Source: Methylobacterium cerastii (GTDB lineage Bacteria > Pseudomonadota > Alphaproteobacteria > Rhizobiales > Beijerinckiaceae). Taken from it: a DNA stretch of 64,000 bases. Position 1 is the stretch's first letter. Each line of letters starts with the position of its first letter. Both the position numbers and the translations under genes were made by a program. This document shows positions 28,196-38,166 of this stretch, piece by piece. The notes below the pieces were generated by a model. The model had not been told where the DNA came from. It made no database searches and saw nothing but the letters and a program-made list of their open reading frames with translations. The stretch is taken from positions 1 through 64,000 of the forward strand of contig NZ_BPQG01000053.1 in NCBI RefSeq assembly GCF_022179125.1. Reading direction: 5' to 3'.

Positions 28196-29707
28196 ATGTC
28201 GGCAGGAATGACGGACTATGAGCATCAGCGGGACGACGCCGCGGCTGCGACGACCGAGCAAGACGATTTCTCGGCCCTCCTGAAATCGAGCTTCAAGCCG
28301 CGGAACGACCGGGCGAAGACTGAGGTCGAGAACGCCGTCGTCGCCCTGGTGAACCAAGCGCTGGCCAATGCGGACGTGATCAAGGACGATGTCCTCGATA
28401 CCGTCGAGGAGATGATCGCGCAGCTGGATCGGCGCCTGACCGCGCAGGTCAACGAGATCCTGCACGCCGAGGAGTTCCAGCGGATCGAGTCGGCTTGGCG
28501 CGGTCTCAACTACCTCGTGATGAATTCCGAGACGGACGCGACGCTGAAGATCCGCGTCCTCAACGCGTCGAAGACCGAGTTGTACCGAGAGCTTCGGCAG
28601 TATCCAGGCGCGCGGTGGGACCAGAGTCCGCTGTTTAAGCAGGTCTACGAATCGGAGTTCGGCCAGCTCGGCGGCGAGCCGTTCGGCTGCCTGATCGGCG
28701 ACTATTATTTCAGTCACCAGCCGACCGACGTGTCGCTGATGCGCGATCTGAGCAAGATCGCCGGCGCCGCCCATGCGCCGTTCTTCGCAGCCGCGGACCC
28801 GACTTTGCTCGGCATGGACAGCTTTACCGAACTGAGCAATCCCCGCGACATCGGCAAGGTTTTCGACACCCCCGACTACGCCGCCTGGAAGTCGCTCCGC
28901 GACGCGCCGGACTCGCGATACATGGGTCTGTGCCTGCCGCGCGTACTCTCTCGCGTCCCCTACGGCGCCAAGACCGAGCCGGTGGAGGAATTCGCTTTCG
29001 AGGAGCAGAGCGACGGCCATGCCGGCGAGAACTACGCCTGGATGAACGCGGCCTACGCGATGGCCGTGAACATCAACCGCGCTTACAAGGAATGCGGATG
29101 GACCGTCCGCATCCGCGGCGTGCAATCGGGCGGCGAGGTGGTAAATCTGCCGAGCCACACCTTCCCGACGGACGATGGCGGCGTTGACCTGAAATGCCCC
29201 ACCGAGATCGCAATCAGCGACCGGCGCGAGGCGGAACTCGCCAAGGCCGGCCTAATCCCCCTGATCCACCGCAAGAACTCGGACAAGGCCGCATTCATCG
29301 GCGCCCAATCCCTTTACAAGCCGAAGACGTTCTTTGGCGAGAAAGGCGTCGAGGCGACCGCATCGGACAACCTCTCGTCACGCCTGCCGTACATGTTCGC
29401 GGTCTCGCGTTTTGCGCACTACCTGAAGTGCATGGTTCGCGACAAGGTCGGCTCCACCAAGGAGAAGGAGCAGCTCACCAAGTGGCTGCAGGAATGGATC
29501 AACCAATACGTCGACGGTGATCCGATCAACTCATCCGAGCAAACCAAGGCCCGCAAGCCCCTGCGGGACGCGCGCGTCGACGTCTTCGAAAACGAAGAGA
29601 ATCCCGGCTACTACTCGGCGCGCTTCTTTCTGAGGCCGCACTACCAACTGGAAGGCATGGATATCGGCATGAGCCTAGTCTCCCGCCTCCCCGCACCGGT
29701 CGCCTAG
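28196..29707 (+). CDS. tssC: TssC (VipB), large sheath subunit
   Basis: The product is 503 aa from the ATG at 28196, which has AAGAGG five bases upstream; the open frame extends 37 codons further without conserved sequence. Landmark stretches are AEEFQRIESAWRGLNYLVMN, FGCLIGDYYFSHQPTDVSLM, RVPYGAKTEPVEEFAFEE, ISDRREAELAKAGLIPL and ARVDVFENEENPGYYSARFF. It forms the body of the sheath with TssB and carries the ClpV recognition surface. A GC-rich hairpin lies between it and hcp. Confidence 0.97.
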   Translation: MSAGMTDYEHQRDDAAAATTEQDDFSALLKSSFKPRNDRAKTEVENAVVALVNQALANADVIKDDVLDTVEEMIAQLDRRLTAQVNEILHAEEFQRIESAWRGLNYLVMNSETDATLKIRVLNASKTELYRELRQYPGARWDQSPLFKQVYESEFGQLGGEPFGCLIGDYYFSHQPTDVSLMRDLSKIAGAAHAPFFAAADPTLLGMDSFTELSNPRDIGKVFDTPDYAAWKSLRDAPDSRYMGLCLPRVLSRVPYGAKTEPVEEFAFEEQSDGHAGENYAWMNAAYAMAVNINRAYKECGWTVRIRGVQSGGEVVNLPSHTFPTDDGGVDLKCPTEIAISDRREAELAKAGLIPLIHRKNSDKAAFIGAQSLYKPKTFFGEKGVEATASDNLSSRLPYMFAVSRFAHYLKCMVRDKVGSTKEKEQLTKWLQEWINQYVDGDPINSSEQTKARKPLRDARVDVFENEENPGYYSARFFLRPHYQLEGMDIGMSLVSRLPAPVA

Positions 29708-29753
29708 ACCACCGTCTTCCTCCCGCGGCAGAACCTCGTCGGCCGACGCGGCG

Positions 29754-29770
29754 CGGTCCGCGGCGGACCG
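29754..29770 (+). other. Intercistronic hairpin upstream of hcp
   Basis: CGGTCCG (29754-29760), three-base loop, CGGACCG (29764-29770): a perfect 7-bp inverted repeat in the tssC-hcp gap. There is no T run, so it is not a classical terminator; it may be an mRNA-processing or stability element. Confidence 0.45.
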
Positions 29771-29814
29771 GCCGTTCCCCTCTTCACCCTGCGAATCAGA
29801 CCAGGAGCGTCATC

Positions 29815-30297
29815 ATGGCATTGGACATCTTCCTCGACCTCGAGGGCATCAAGGGCGAGGCCCAAGACAAGACGCACAAAGACAAGATTGACATTCTCGC
29901 GTGGAGCTGGGGCGCGAGTCAGTCTGGAACCACGCATATGGGTTCGGGCTCTGGTTCGGGAAAGGTGCACATCCAGGACCTTAGCGTCACGAAGTACATC
30001 GACAAGGCTTCGGCGACGCTGATGCTGCATTGCTGTAACGGAAAGCATATCTCCAAGGGCACGCTGATCGTTCGCAAGGCTGGCGAGAACCCGGTCGAGT
30101 ACATCAAGATCGAGTTGAAGGACATCATCGTCACGCACGTTTCACTTGGCGGTTCGGGCGGCGAGGATCGGCTGACCGAGAACATCACGCTCAACTTCCG
30201 TGAGTTCAAGTACGTCTACACGACGCAGGACAAGTCCGGCGGCAAGGGCGCGGCTCCCGAAGCGGCCTGGAACGTCGCTCAGAACGCCGCGGCCTGA
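29815..30297 (+). CDS. hcp: Hcp (TssD), T6SS tube protein
   Basis: The product is 160 aa, typical. Clear Hcp sequence: DIFLDLEGIKGEAQDKTHKD, LAWSWGASQSGTT, KVHIQDLSVTKYIDKAS, LTENITLNFREFKYVY. Hcp hexamers stack into the inner tube and are released on firing; small effectors can ride inside. No C-terminal extension is present. The gene is flanked on both sides by GC-rich hairpins, which would allow a separate mRNA level from the rest of the operon, and Hcp is known to be needed in excess. Confidence 0.97.
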   Translation: MALDIFLDLEGIKGEAQDKTHKDKIDILAWSWGASQSGTTHMGSGSGSGKVHIQDLSVTKYIDKASATLMLHCCNGKHISKGTLIVRKAGENPVEYIKIELKDIIVTHVSLGGSGGEDRLTENITLNFREFKYVYTTQDKSGGKGAAPEAAWNVAQNAAA

Positions 30298-30309
30298 GCG
30301 GCCACACCG

Positions 30310-30338
30310 TCGTCCCGGGCGTGCGCGTCCCGGGACGA
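30310..30338 (+). terminator. Strong hairpin after hcp (attenuator or stability element)
   Basis: TCGTCCCGGG (30310-30319), nine-base loop, CCCGGGACGA (30329-30338): a perfect 10-bp inverted repeat 12 bp after the hcp stop. No clear T run follows, so it could be a weak terminator or a 3'-end protector of hcp mRNA. Confidence 0.55.
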
Positions 30339-30405
30339 TCTCCGTTCCGGATAGTCCGGGCCGGTTCGCTCCCGCTCCCTCCTACGCCATGGCCGGACAG
30401 CGAAG

Positions 30406-30939
30406 ATGACGACCCGCGTCCGAATTCCCGTGGCCCAGGCCTTCCGCAGGGCGTTCGAGGAGCGTGACCGGGGCATGTCGGCCAAGGCACCCGACCCGGG
30501 GACTGAGGGCGTCGTTTCTGGGCGTCTCAGCCTCGGCCGCGCCTCTATATCGGAGCGCGACCTCCACGGCGTCGTCGCGACCGAACTTTCCGGACTGATG
30601 AACACCGTCAACTTCGCCGCCGGGACTGACCTGTCCGAATACCCTGAGGTGCGGGCGTCGATCCTTAATTTCGGCTTTCCTGACATGGTCCATCGCACGA
30701 TCGGTGAGGGCGGCGTCGATGATATTGGCGATGAACTCGCTTGGGTGCTGGCGACGTTCGAACCGCGGCTCGTCCGGGAGTCGATCCGCGTCACCCGCGA
30801 CCGGCGCGTCGATCCCGACAGCCTGAAATTGCGTTTCGTCGTTGCCGCAGACCTCGATTCTGAGCCACTGAAGCTGCAGGTACAATTTCTTGCCGACCTC
30901 GAGCGGGATACCGGCAAGATCGTGATCCAGCGGCGATGA
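30406..30939 (+). CDS. tssE: TssE, gp25-like baseplate subunit
   Basis: The product is 177 aa. The gp25-like lysozyme-fold domain includes LHGVVATELSGLMNTVNFAA, YPEVRASILNFGFPDM, and the C-terminal LKLQVQFLADLERDTGKI. The E.R block of the family is present (ATFEPRLVRESI). It forms the wedge with TssF and TssG at the base of the sheath. The stop overlaps the tssF start (ATGA at 30936-30939), indicating translational coupling. Confidence 0.93.
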   Translation: MTTRVRIPVAQAFRRAFEERDRGMSAKAPDPGTEGVVSGRLSLGRASISERDLHGVVATELSGLMNTVNFAAGTDLSEYPEVRASILNFGFPDMVHRTIGEGGVDDIGDELAWVLATFEPRLVRESIRVTRDRRVDPDSLKLRFVVAADLDSEPLKLQVQFLADLERDTGKIVIQRR

Positions 30940-32909
30940 ACCAGGAGTTCCTTCACCTCTACAACCGCGAGCTCAGCGTCCTGCGCGAGCAGGCGGTGGA
31001 GTTCGCCGACGCCTATCCCGGTATCGCTGAGCGCCTTGGCGGCTTGCTCGACGAACGCGCCGACCCGATGTTGCTCGGGATGCTAGAGGGGGCGGCTTTC
31101 CTCGCGGCGCGCGTGCAGCTCAAGCTCAAACACGAGTTCCCCGAATTCACGGCGAACCTGCTGGAGCAGTTGGTCCCCAATTACCTAGCGCCGACCCCAT
31201 CGGCGCTCATGGCGCGGGTCTCGCCGATATTCGGCGACGCGGCGCTTCGCGCCGGATACCGCATTCCGCGCGGGGCCTACATCGATTCGACCTACCGCGA
31301 AGAGCTACGGCAGGTAACCTGCCGTTTCCGCACCACGTCCGACCTGACAATCTGGCCCTACGAGATCACCCGGGCCGATTACCACACGACGCCGAGTGCG
31401 CTGCAGGCGCTCGGCGTCCCTGCGGGGCGCGAGACCGTGGCCGGCCTGCGCATCGTCTTGGCGCACCGCATGGCCAAGGAGCCGGCGGGCGAGATGCCGG
31501 ATCACGAGGCGGCCAAGACCCCGGCGGCGTGGTTCGCGAACGGTCCGATCCGCTCGCTGCCGATCCACCTCGTCGGCCCAGAGGCAGAGGCCGTGGCGCT
31601 TCTGGAGCAGATCTTCGCCAACCGGACGGCGGCGTATTTCCGCTACCTCGACGCCAATGGCGACCCGGTGACGCTTCGACTGCCCGACGACGCGCTGGAG
31701 CCACTTGGATTCGAGCCGGAGGACGCCCTGATCCCGAACGACTTGCGGGTGTTCGAGGGCTTCGACGTGCTGCGCGACTACTTCCTGTTCCCGCGCAAGT
31801 TCCTCGGCTTCGCGATCACCGGGCTCGACGCCTTCAAGGAGCGGCTGAAGGCGCGCACCGTCGAGCTGATCGTGACGTTCGACGAAAGCAACCCGCGCCT
31901 GCCTGCGGCAGTGCAGGCCGACGCCTTCGCGTTGCACGCGGTGCCGGCCACGAACCTGTTCCGGATGTCGCTCGACCGGGTGGCCGTCAGCACTCGTCAG
32001 CACGAATACCACCTCGTCCCCGATCGCAGCCGTGCGCTGGACTACGAGGTCCACCAGATCCTGGAGGTCGGTGCGCATTATAGCGGCCGGGCGGACAAGG
32101 TGCCGGTGCCGCCGCTCTACGCCCCGGGGAGCCAGCCCGGCAGCCCGGTCCGGGCGCGGGCGCCATTGGCCTACACCGTGCGCCGCCGCCCGCGCTTGCG
32201 CACCGGCACCGAGCGCGCCTACGGCGTGGTGTCCGACTACACAGGGACGGACATGTTCCTCTCGCTCTCCGAGCCGACGCGGATCAGTGAGGACGGGGGG
32301 GTCTCGGAGATCAGCGTCCGGGCGCTGTGCACGAACCGTCACCTACCGGAGCAACTGCCGACGAGCGTCGGCGCGTTCGATCTGCACTTCCTCGACGATG
32401 CCGCGCTGCCGGTGGGCTGCGTAGTCGGGCCGACGCGGCCGCGAGAGGCCGTGGTCGGTGCGCTCCAGAGTCGGACGGAGATGGCGCATACCGGCACGGT
32501 GGCGTGGCGGCTCCTTAACATCCTCAGCCTCAACCACCTCGGCCTCGTTGCCCGTGGCGCTGGACGCGACGCCGAGGCGCTGCGCGAGGTCCTGATGCTG
32601 TTCGCCGACCTGAGCCAGGGCACCGTGGAACGGCGCATCCGCGGCCTGCGCTCCGTCGACAGCCGCCCGGTGGTCCGGCGCCTGCGGCAACGCACGGGGA
32701 CCGGCACGGCGCGGGGTACCGAGATCACGGTGTTGGCCGAGGATAAGGCCTTCGAGGGAACGGGGGTGTTCCTGCTCGGCGCCGTGCTCGACCGCTTCTT
32801 CTCCGAATATTCCGGGCTCAACCACTTCACCCAGACAGTTCTACGCACGGTGGAGCGTGGCGAGATCATGCGCTGGCCGCCGCGGCTCGGCGCGCGGAGG
32901 CCGTTGTGA
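30936..32909 (+). CDS. tssF: TssF (VasA/ImpG), baseplate subunit
   Basis: The product is 657 aa, somewhat longer than the usual 580-620. Family blocks: FLHLYNRELSVLREQAVEFA, YPGIAERLGG, ARVQLKLKHEFPEFTANLLE, FRYLDANGDPVTLRLP, FPRKFLGFAITGLDAFK, ISVRALCTNRHLPEQLP, and near the end FLLGAVLDRFFSEYSGLNHF with GEIMRWPPRLG. TssF dimers with TssG form the baseplate wedge. Coupled to tssE by a 4-bp overlap. In most T6SS clusters tssG follows directly; here an extra 150-aa gene lies between. Confidence 0.95.
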   Translation: MNQEFLHLYNRELSVLREQAVEFADAYPGIAERLGGLLDERADPMLLGMLEGAAFLAARVQLKLKHEFPEFTANLLEQLVPNYLAPTPSALMARVSPIFGDAALRAGYRIPRGAYIDSTYREELRQVTCRFRTTSDLTIWPYEITRADYHTTPSALQALGVPAGRETVAGLRIVLAHRMAKEPAGEMPDHEAAKTPAAWFANGPIRSLPIHLVGPEAEAVALLEQIFANRTAAYFRYLDANGDPVTLRLPDDALEPLGFEPEDALIPNDLRVFEGFDVLRDYFLFPRKFLGFAITGLDAFKERLKARTVELIVTFDESNPRLPAAVQADAFALHAVPATNLFRMSLDRVAVSTRQHEYHLVPDRSRALDYEVHQILEVGAHYSGRADKVPVPPLYAPGSQPGSPVRARAPLAYTVRRRPRLRTGTERAYGVVSDYTGTDMFLSLSEPTRISEDGGVSEISVRALCTNRHLPEQLPTSVGAFDLHFLDDAALPVGCVVGPTRPREAVVGALQSRTEMAHTGTVAWRLLNILSLNHLGLVARGAGRDAEALREVLMLFADLSQGTVERRIRGLRSVDSRPVVRRLRQRTGTGTARGTEITVLAEDKAFEGTGVFLLGAVLDRFFSEYSGLNHFTQTVLRTVERGEIMRWPPRLGARRPL

Positions 32910-32948
32910 AACCACGTCTGCGTCGCGCCGACAGACGGAGGCAATGAA

Positions 32949-33401
32949 ATGGCGCGCAAGCCCGATTGGCGGTCCGATATCAACGAGATGAAAGGCCGCG
33001 CGCTTTGGTCGCTTCGTGGTCCGTTTTCGCTCATCAAGGTCAAGCCCATCGCTGATGCCGTCGTCACGATGGTTGGCGGTTGCTTTACCACAGAGAGTTC
33101 TATCAGCGGTCTTGACGTCCCGGCGATGGAGGGTCGCCTCGGCTTCGAACCCGGTCATTTCAAAAACGGCGTGCTCATCTACACCTTCGCACGGCTGCCG
33201 GCCCGCTCCGAATACACCTATGAACTCACCACGAAATTTCCGGACGGTCTCGCCTACGTCGCGTGGTCGAGCGATCAGCATTATCCGCCCGGTGTAGGGC
33301 ATGCGCACCAATGGTGCGTCCGCCCTGGCGTCGGCATCCCCGTGTTGCCCGTCCACGTCGCTATGGCCGACCGGTCGGAACGCTATCGGGCGCCGACATG
33401 A
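32949..33401 (+). CDS. Unknown 150-aa protein between tssF and tssG
   Basis: The start at 32949 follows GGAGG with a 7-nt spacer, and the stop overlaps the tssG start by 4 bp (ATGA at 33398-33401), so it is translated as part of the operon. The protein has no signal peptide or membrane helix. A central part alternates strands (GVLIYTFARLP, EYTYELTTKFPDGLAYVAW) and the C-terminus is rich in His and aromatic residues (DQHYPPGVGHAHQWCVRPG). I recognise no family. Possibilities are an accessory baseplate factor, or an inserted effector or immunity protein; position alone does not decide. Confidence 0.7.
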   Translation: MARKPDWRSDINEMKGRALWSLRGPFSLIKVKPIADAVVTMVGGCFTTESSISGLDVPAMEGRLGFEPGHFKNGVLIYTFARLPARSEYTYELTTKFPDGLAYVAWSSDQHYPPGVGHAHQWCVRPGVGIPVLPVHVAMADRSERYRAPT

Positions 33402-34447
33402 GCATCGCCGACGACCTCCGTGCCCGCCCCTACGACTTCGACCTGCTCGGGACCCTGCGCCTGATCGAGCGCAGCTTTCCCGACAAGCCGCGCATCGGCG
33501 ACAGCGCGACACGCTCGGACGACTTCGTCTGCCTCGGAGAAGATCCCTACCTCGCGTTTCCAGCCGCCAACATTCATCGCGTCGACAATGATGAAGCAGG
33601 CCGGATCAGACTGTTCGTGCGCTTCCTCGGCCTCCTCGGGCCGCAGGGTGCGCTTCCACTCCAGACCACGGACGAGGCGCTCACCTGGGATCACGCCGGA
33701 CACGATGCCTTCGCGCGCTTTCTCGATCTTCTGAACCATCGCTTCCTGCAACTGTTCTTCCGCGCCTGGGCGGATGCGAGGCCGATCGCGCAGGCGGACC
33801 GGCCGGGCGAGGACCGCTTCGTCGCCTATGTTGGTTCCAGCGTCGGCCTCGGCTCACCGATCTTCAACGCACTTGACTCCGTCTCGGATATCGGGCGGCT
33901 CGCCTTCGCCGGTCTGCTCGGCGCGAAGGCGAAATCCGCCTCGCGGCTGCGGCAGGCCGTCGAAGGCCTGTTCGGCGTGCGCTGCGAGGTCGAGGAGTTC
34001 GTCGGCGCGTTCCTGCCGTTCGAGCGTGCCGACCAGACGCAGCTCGGGGCCGCCCATGCGCGGCTGGGGCTCGATTGCCTCGTCGGGGCGAGCGTGTTCA
34101 GCATCGAGGACAAGATCTGCTTAAGGCTCTACGCCGAGGATCTTCCGACCTACGAGCGCTTCCTGCCGAACGGCCCGCTGTGCACGCCGCTGGCGGACCT
34201 GCTGTTCTTCTATCTCGGCTCGGAACTCGACTGCGAGGTTGAACTTGCCCTGCCCGAGCGCGCCGTGCGGCCGCTCTGCCTCGTCCGTGAGGGCGGCGGC
34301 CAGCTCGGCTATACAAGCTGGATGGGGCGCAACCCAGATCCCGGCCAAGCCGACGCGTATCGCCGCGATGCCCGCATGAATCCGGCTGAACGCGCACGCC
34401 GGACCTCAGACGCTGGCGCGGCCCCACAACACGACGCAAGGGGATGA
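33398..34447 (+). CDS. tssG: TssG (VasB/ImpH), baseplate subunit
   Basis: The product is 349 aa from the ATG at 33398. Typical opening for TssG: ARPYDFDLLGTLRLIERSFP, then FLGLLGPQGALPLQTTDEAL, HRFLQLFFRAWADARPI, GLFGVRCEVEEFVGAFLP, and the C-terminal GYTSWMG. It joins TssE and TssF in the baseplate wedge. Overlaps the upstream unknown gene and the downstream tssH, each by 4 bp, so all three are coupled. Confidence 0.95.
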   Translation: MSIADDLRARPYDFDLLGTLRLIERSFPDKPRIGDSATRSDDFVCLGEDPYLAFPAANIHRVDNDEAGRIRLFVRFLGLLGPQGALPLQTTDEALTWDHAGHDAFARFLDLLNHRFLQLFFRAWADARPIAQADRPGEDRFVAYVGSSVGLGSPIFNALDSVSDIGRLAFAGLLGAKAKSASRLRQAVEGLFGVRCEVEEFVGAFLPFERADQTQLGAAHARLGLDCLVGASVFSIEDKICLRLYAEDLPTYERFLPNGPLCTPLADLLFFYLGSELDCEVELALPERAVRPLCLVREGGGQLGYTSWMGRNPDPGQADAYRRDARMNPAERARRTSDAGAAPQHDARG

Positions 34448-37113
34448 CAATGGCCGACATCAGCCTGGAAACCGTGACGGGCAAGCTCAATCGGATCGGC
34501 TACGAGGGATTCATCCAGGGGCTGCGCAGTGCCAAGGGCGCGGGCAACCGGAACGTCGAACTGGCCCACTGGCTGCTCCACGTGCTTCAGCGCGACGCGA
34601 CCGATCTCGGGCTCACGGCGGATGCCTACAAGCTCGACCGGGCGCGCCTGCTCTCCGACATCAACGCGGCGGTGGCGGGCTTGCGCAAGAACGAGACAGG
34701 GATGCCGGGGGTGTCGAACACCCTGGTCGACCTGCTCGACCGCGGTTGGCACTACTCGACCTTATTCTTCGGCGAGACGCAGATTCGCACAGGCCACGTC
34801 CTCGTCGCCGGTCTGAAGTCGCCCGAGTTGAACCGGGCCTTCATCGCCCTGTCGAAGGAGTTCGCTCGGATCCCTGTGGAGGCGCTCACCACCGAGCACC
34901 GCGGGATCTGGTCACGCTCGGAGGAGGAGAACCTGCGGCCGATGGACGGCTCGGGCGCCGTTGCCGCCGGCACGCCAGGCGCCGACGCAGCGAGCGCCAA
35001 GGGCCAGACAGCCCTCGACCGGTTCTCGCAAGACCTTACGGCTAAGGCGGCATCGGGCGAGATGGACCCAATCCGCGGGCGCGACGATGAGATCCGCCAA
35101 CTGATCGACGTGCTAATGCGGCGTCGGCAGAACAACCCGATCCTCACCGGAGAGGCCGGCGTCGGTAAGACTGCGGTGGTCGAGGGCTTCGCTCAACGGA
35201 TCGCGGCCGGCGACGTCCCGCCCGCGCTGAAGGGCGTGCGGCTCTGCGCCCTCGACATCGGCCTGATGCAGGCCGGCGCCTCAATGAAGGGCGAGTTCGA
35301 GCAGCGCCTGCGCTCGGTGATCGACGAGGTGCAATCCTCGCCAACCCCGGTGATCCTGTTCATCGACGAGGCCCACACCCTGATCGGCGCCGGCGGTGCT
35401 GCCGGCACAGGAGACGCCGCCAACCTCCTGAAGCCGGCGCTCGCCCGCGGCACATTGAAGACCATCGCCGCGACCACGTGGGCAGAGTACCGCCAGTATT
35501 TCGAGAAGGACCCGGCGTTGACCCGGCGTTTTCAGTCGATCCAGATCGGCGAGCCCGACGTGGCGCGCTGCTGCGACATGCTGCGCGGGCTGCTCGGCCC
35601 CATGCAGAAGCATCACGGCGTGCGCATCTCGGATGCGGCGGTGGTCGCCGCGGTCGAGTTCTCGCACCGCTACATTCCGGCCCGCCAATTGCCCGACAAA
35701 GCGGTGAGCCTGCTCGACACGGCCTGCGCCCGTGTCGCCATCAGCCAGAGCGCGACCCCGGCGGCGATCGAAGACATTCGGGTTGCCATCGCGGCCCGCG
35801 AATCGGAGCGCGCGGCCCTCGTTGAGGACCGCGATCTCGGCGCACCGAACGAGACGCGCGTCACCGAGATCGACGCGGAATGCGAAGGTCTCGCCGAGAC
35901 ACTGGCCCGACTGGAGGCGGAGTTGGCCTCCGAGCGCGCACTGGTCGACGAGATCCTCGCCTTGCGCACCGGCCTCGGCAAGCCGGCGAGGGCCGAGACC
36001 GAGCTGCCGGATCCGGAGACGGCGCGCACCACCCTCAAGGAACGCTCGGCCGCCCTCGACGCGATCGATCCGGAGGGGCGCATGATCTACGCCCATGTCG
36101 ACGAGCAGGCCGTCGCCTCCGTGGTCTCCGACTGGACCGGCATTCCGGTCGGCCGGATGGTCCGCGACGAGATCGAGACGGTGCTGCGCCTGCCGGAGAC
36201 CCTGAACAAGCGGGTCGTCGGCCAGTCGCACGGGCTCGCGATGATCGCCAAACGCATCGAGACCAACAGGGCTAAGCTCGAGAACCCAAACAAGCCAATC
36301 GGCGTGTTCATGCTCTGCGGCCCCTCCGGTGTCGGCAAGACCGAGACGGCGCTGGCGCTGGCCGAAGCCCTTTACGGGGGCGAGCAGAACATGATCACCA
36401 TCAACATGAGCGAGTTCCAGGAGGCGCACACCGTCTCGACCCTCAAGGGTGCGCCCCCCGGCTACGTAGGCTACGGCGAGGGCGGCCGGCTCACGGAGGC
36501 GGTGCGGCGCCGGCCCTACAGCGTGATCCTGCTGGACGAGGTCGAGAAGGCGCACGGCGACGTGCACGAGATCTTCTTCCAGGTGTTCGACAAGGGCGTG
36601 ATGGAGGACGGCACCGGCCGCCGCATCGACTTCAAGAACACGCTGATCATCCTGACCTCAAACGTCGGCACCGACGTGATCATGCAACTCTCGCAGGATC
36701 CGTCCTATGCCAGCGACCCGGAAGCGCTAGCGGTGGCTTTGCGCCCGCAGCTGCTCAAGGTGTTCCCGGCTGCGCTCCTCGGGCGTATCGTGACGATCCC
36801 CTACTTCCCGCTCTCGCCGGACATGCTCGGTGGGATCGTCCGTCTTCAGCTCGACCGAATCGGCCGCCGCATTCGCGACAATCACGACGCGGCGTTCTCC
36901 TATGACGACGCGGTGGTCGCGCATATCGTCTCGCTCTGCAACGACCCGGATTCAGGCGGCCGGATGATCGACAACGTGATCACCAACACGCTGCTGCCGG
37001 AGCTGTCGCGGGAGTTCCTGAAGCGGGCGCTCGCGAAGGAGTCCGTCGCCGGCATCCGGGTCACGACGGAGGCGGACCAGTTCGCCTACACCTGGGATGG
37101 CGCGGCCGGATAG
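34444..37113 (+). CDS. tssH: TssH (ClpV), sheath-disassembly AAA+ ATPase
   Basis: The product is 889 aa. A Clp N domain (about 10-155) is followed by the first AAA+ module with Walker [12 protein letters not shown] (236-246), a middle region of coiled coil (about 440-530), and the second module with Walker [13 protein letters not shown] (near 626) and the pore-region [12 protein letters not shown]. ClpV pulls TssC out of contracted sheaths so that subunits can be reused. It ends the translationally coupled run tssE to tssH. The effector locus begins 47 bp later. Confidence 0.96.
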   Translation: MTMADISLETVTGKLNRIGYEGFIQGLRSAKGAGNRNVELAHWLLHVLQRDATDLGLTADAYKLDRARLLSDINAAVAGLRKNETGMPGVSNTLVDLLDRGWHYSTLFFGETQIRTGHVLVAGLKSPELNRAFIALSKEFARIPVEALTTEHRGIWSRSEEENLRPMDGSGAVAAGTPGADAASAKGQTALDRFSQDLTAKAASGEMDPIRGRDDEIRQLIDVLMRRRQNNPILTGEAGVGKTAVVEGFAQRIAAGDVPPALKGVRLCALDIGLMQAGASMKGEFEQRLRSVIDEVQSSPTPVILFIDEAHTLIGAGGAAGTGDAANLLKPALARGTLKTIAATTWAEYRQYFEKDPALTRRFQSIQIGEPDVARCCDMLRGLLGPMQKHHGVRISDAAVVAAVEFSHRYIPARQLPDKAVSLLDTACARVAISQSATPAAIEDIRVAIAARESERAALVEDRDLGAPNETRVTEIDAECEGLAETLARLEAELASERALVDEILALRTGLGKPARAETELPDPETARTTLKERSAALDAIDPEGRMIYAHVDEQAVASVVSDWTGIPVGRMVRDEIETVLRLPETLNKRVVGQSHGLAMIAKRIETNRAKLENPNKPIGVFMLCGPSGVGKTETALALAEALYGGEQNMITINMSEFQEAHTVSTLKGAPPGYVGYGEGGRLTEAVRRRPYSVILLDEVEKAHGDVHEIFFQVFDKGVMEDGTGRRIDFKNTLIILTSNVGTDVIMQLSQDPSYASDPEALAVALRPQLLKVFPAALLGRIVTIPYFPLSPDMLGGIVRLQLDRIGRRIRDNHDAAFSYDDAVVAHIVSLCNDPDSGGRMIDNVITNTLLPELSREFLKRALAKESVAGIRVTTEADQFAYTWDGAAG

Positions 37114-37160
37114 GCCGGGATCGCGGAGGGAGCGGACGCTGACGGATTAAGGAGGGGTGA

Positions 37161-38154
37161 ATGCCGAAAACGATACCCCCTTCGGTCGGACTAAACGAAT
37201 TGAACCGGTCCGGCGACGTGAAGGTGGTCCAACACCTTCTCAATGGAACCGCAGCCTCGGGCACTCCACGGCTCAAGGACCACGGAGCTACCGGATTGCT
37301 GCCGCTGAAGGCGATCGAAGCCTTCCAATCGACGGTCGTCGCTGGTCCCGACGTACCGTCGACGGCACGGTCGAGCCCAGCCAGACGACGTGGAAGGCGC
37401 TCAATGGCAACGTCGTGCAGATCGCCCGGATCATGCCGCAGCCTTCGCCGCTATCGGCCTGGCAGGATTTGCCCCGGCCGCCGGCAAGCCCGTCACCGCG
37501 CCGAAGTGGGCCGCCCCCGCCTCCGGCCCTTACACGCCCTGCCGCCAGGGCTCGTACAAGGAGGCGCAGGGCAACGGCAACGGGGAGAAGAACCAGTCCA
37601 TCGCGCGTTACGACTGTGCGTTGTGCGGCTTGACCATGGCGGCGACCTTCTTCGGCACGCGAAGCGAATATTGGCCTGTGGATCTCACGCCGAAGGATTT
37701 CGACCCGCATCGGGCCAACACGATTTGCCGCAAGGCCGGAGCGTTCAGCGGGTTCCATCTCGCCATGGGAAAGGCTGCGGCTGCGCTCGGCATGCCCTAC
37801 GACGGGTACGGTTTCGCCGCGAGCCTGAACGAGGGCGACATCGACCTCGTGGATGCCAACTTGAAGCGCGGCAAGCCGGTGGCGGCCAACGTCGACTACA
37901 AGAAAGGCAGCTGCGACGACCACTGGATTCTCCTTACCGGAGCAGCCGGAGCTATCTACTCGGCCATCGATCCGGCCACGGGCAAGCGGGTGAAGTAGAC
38001 GAGCAACCGCGAAGGCGCATCCGCCAACGCCCGCTACGAGACGACGCGCAAGGACCGGTCGGGCGTTCTCTTCGATTTCCAGCGTGGCGCAGGCAAGAAA
38101 GACCACAGGGATGCTTACGTCGTCATCTGTTTCGCTTGCCTCGACCAAGCCTGA
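37161..38154 (+). pseudogene. Decayed T6SS effector: peptidoglycan-binding + papain-like cysteine peptidase
   Basis: A strong ribosome site (AAGGAGG) precedes the ATG at 37161. Frame 3 encodes a PG_binding_1 start (SGDVKVVQHLLNG, GLLPLKAIEAFQ). The domain continues in frame 2 from about 37350 (VDGTVEPSQTTWKALNG), and the catalytic part in frame 1 from about 37450 on. That part has DCALCGLTMAATFFG (catalytic Cys region), DHWILLTG (His) and AIDPATG (Asp), the papain/C39-like triad order. An in-frame TAG at 37996-37998 interrupts it, yet coding-like sequence continues (YETTRKDRSGVLFDFQRG) to TGA 38152-38154. At least two frameshifts and one nonsense codon are thus needed to explain it. Function when intact: a peptidoglycan amidase or a peptidase effector. 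Confidence 0.7.
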
Positions 38155-38166
38155 GGTCGACGCACG

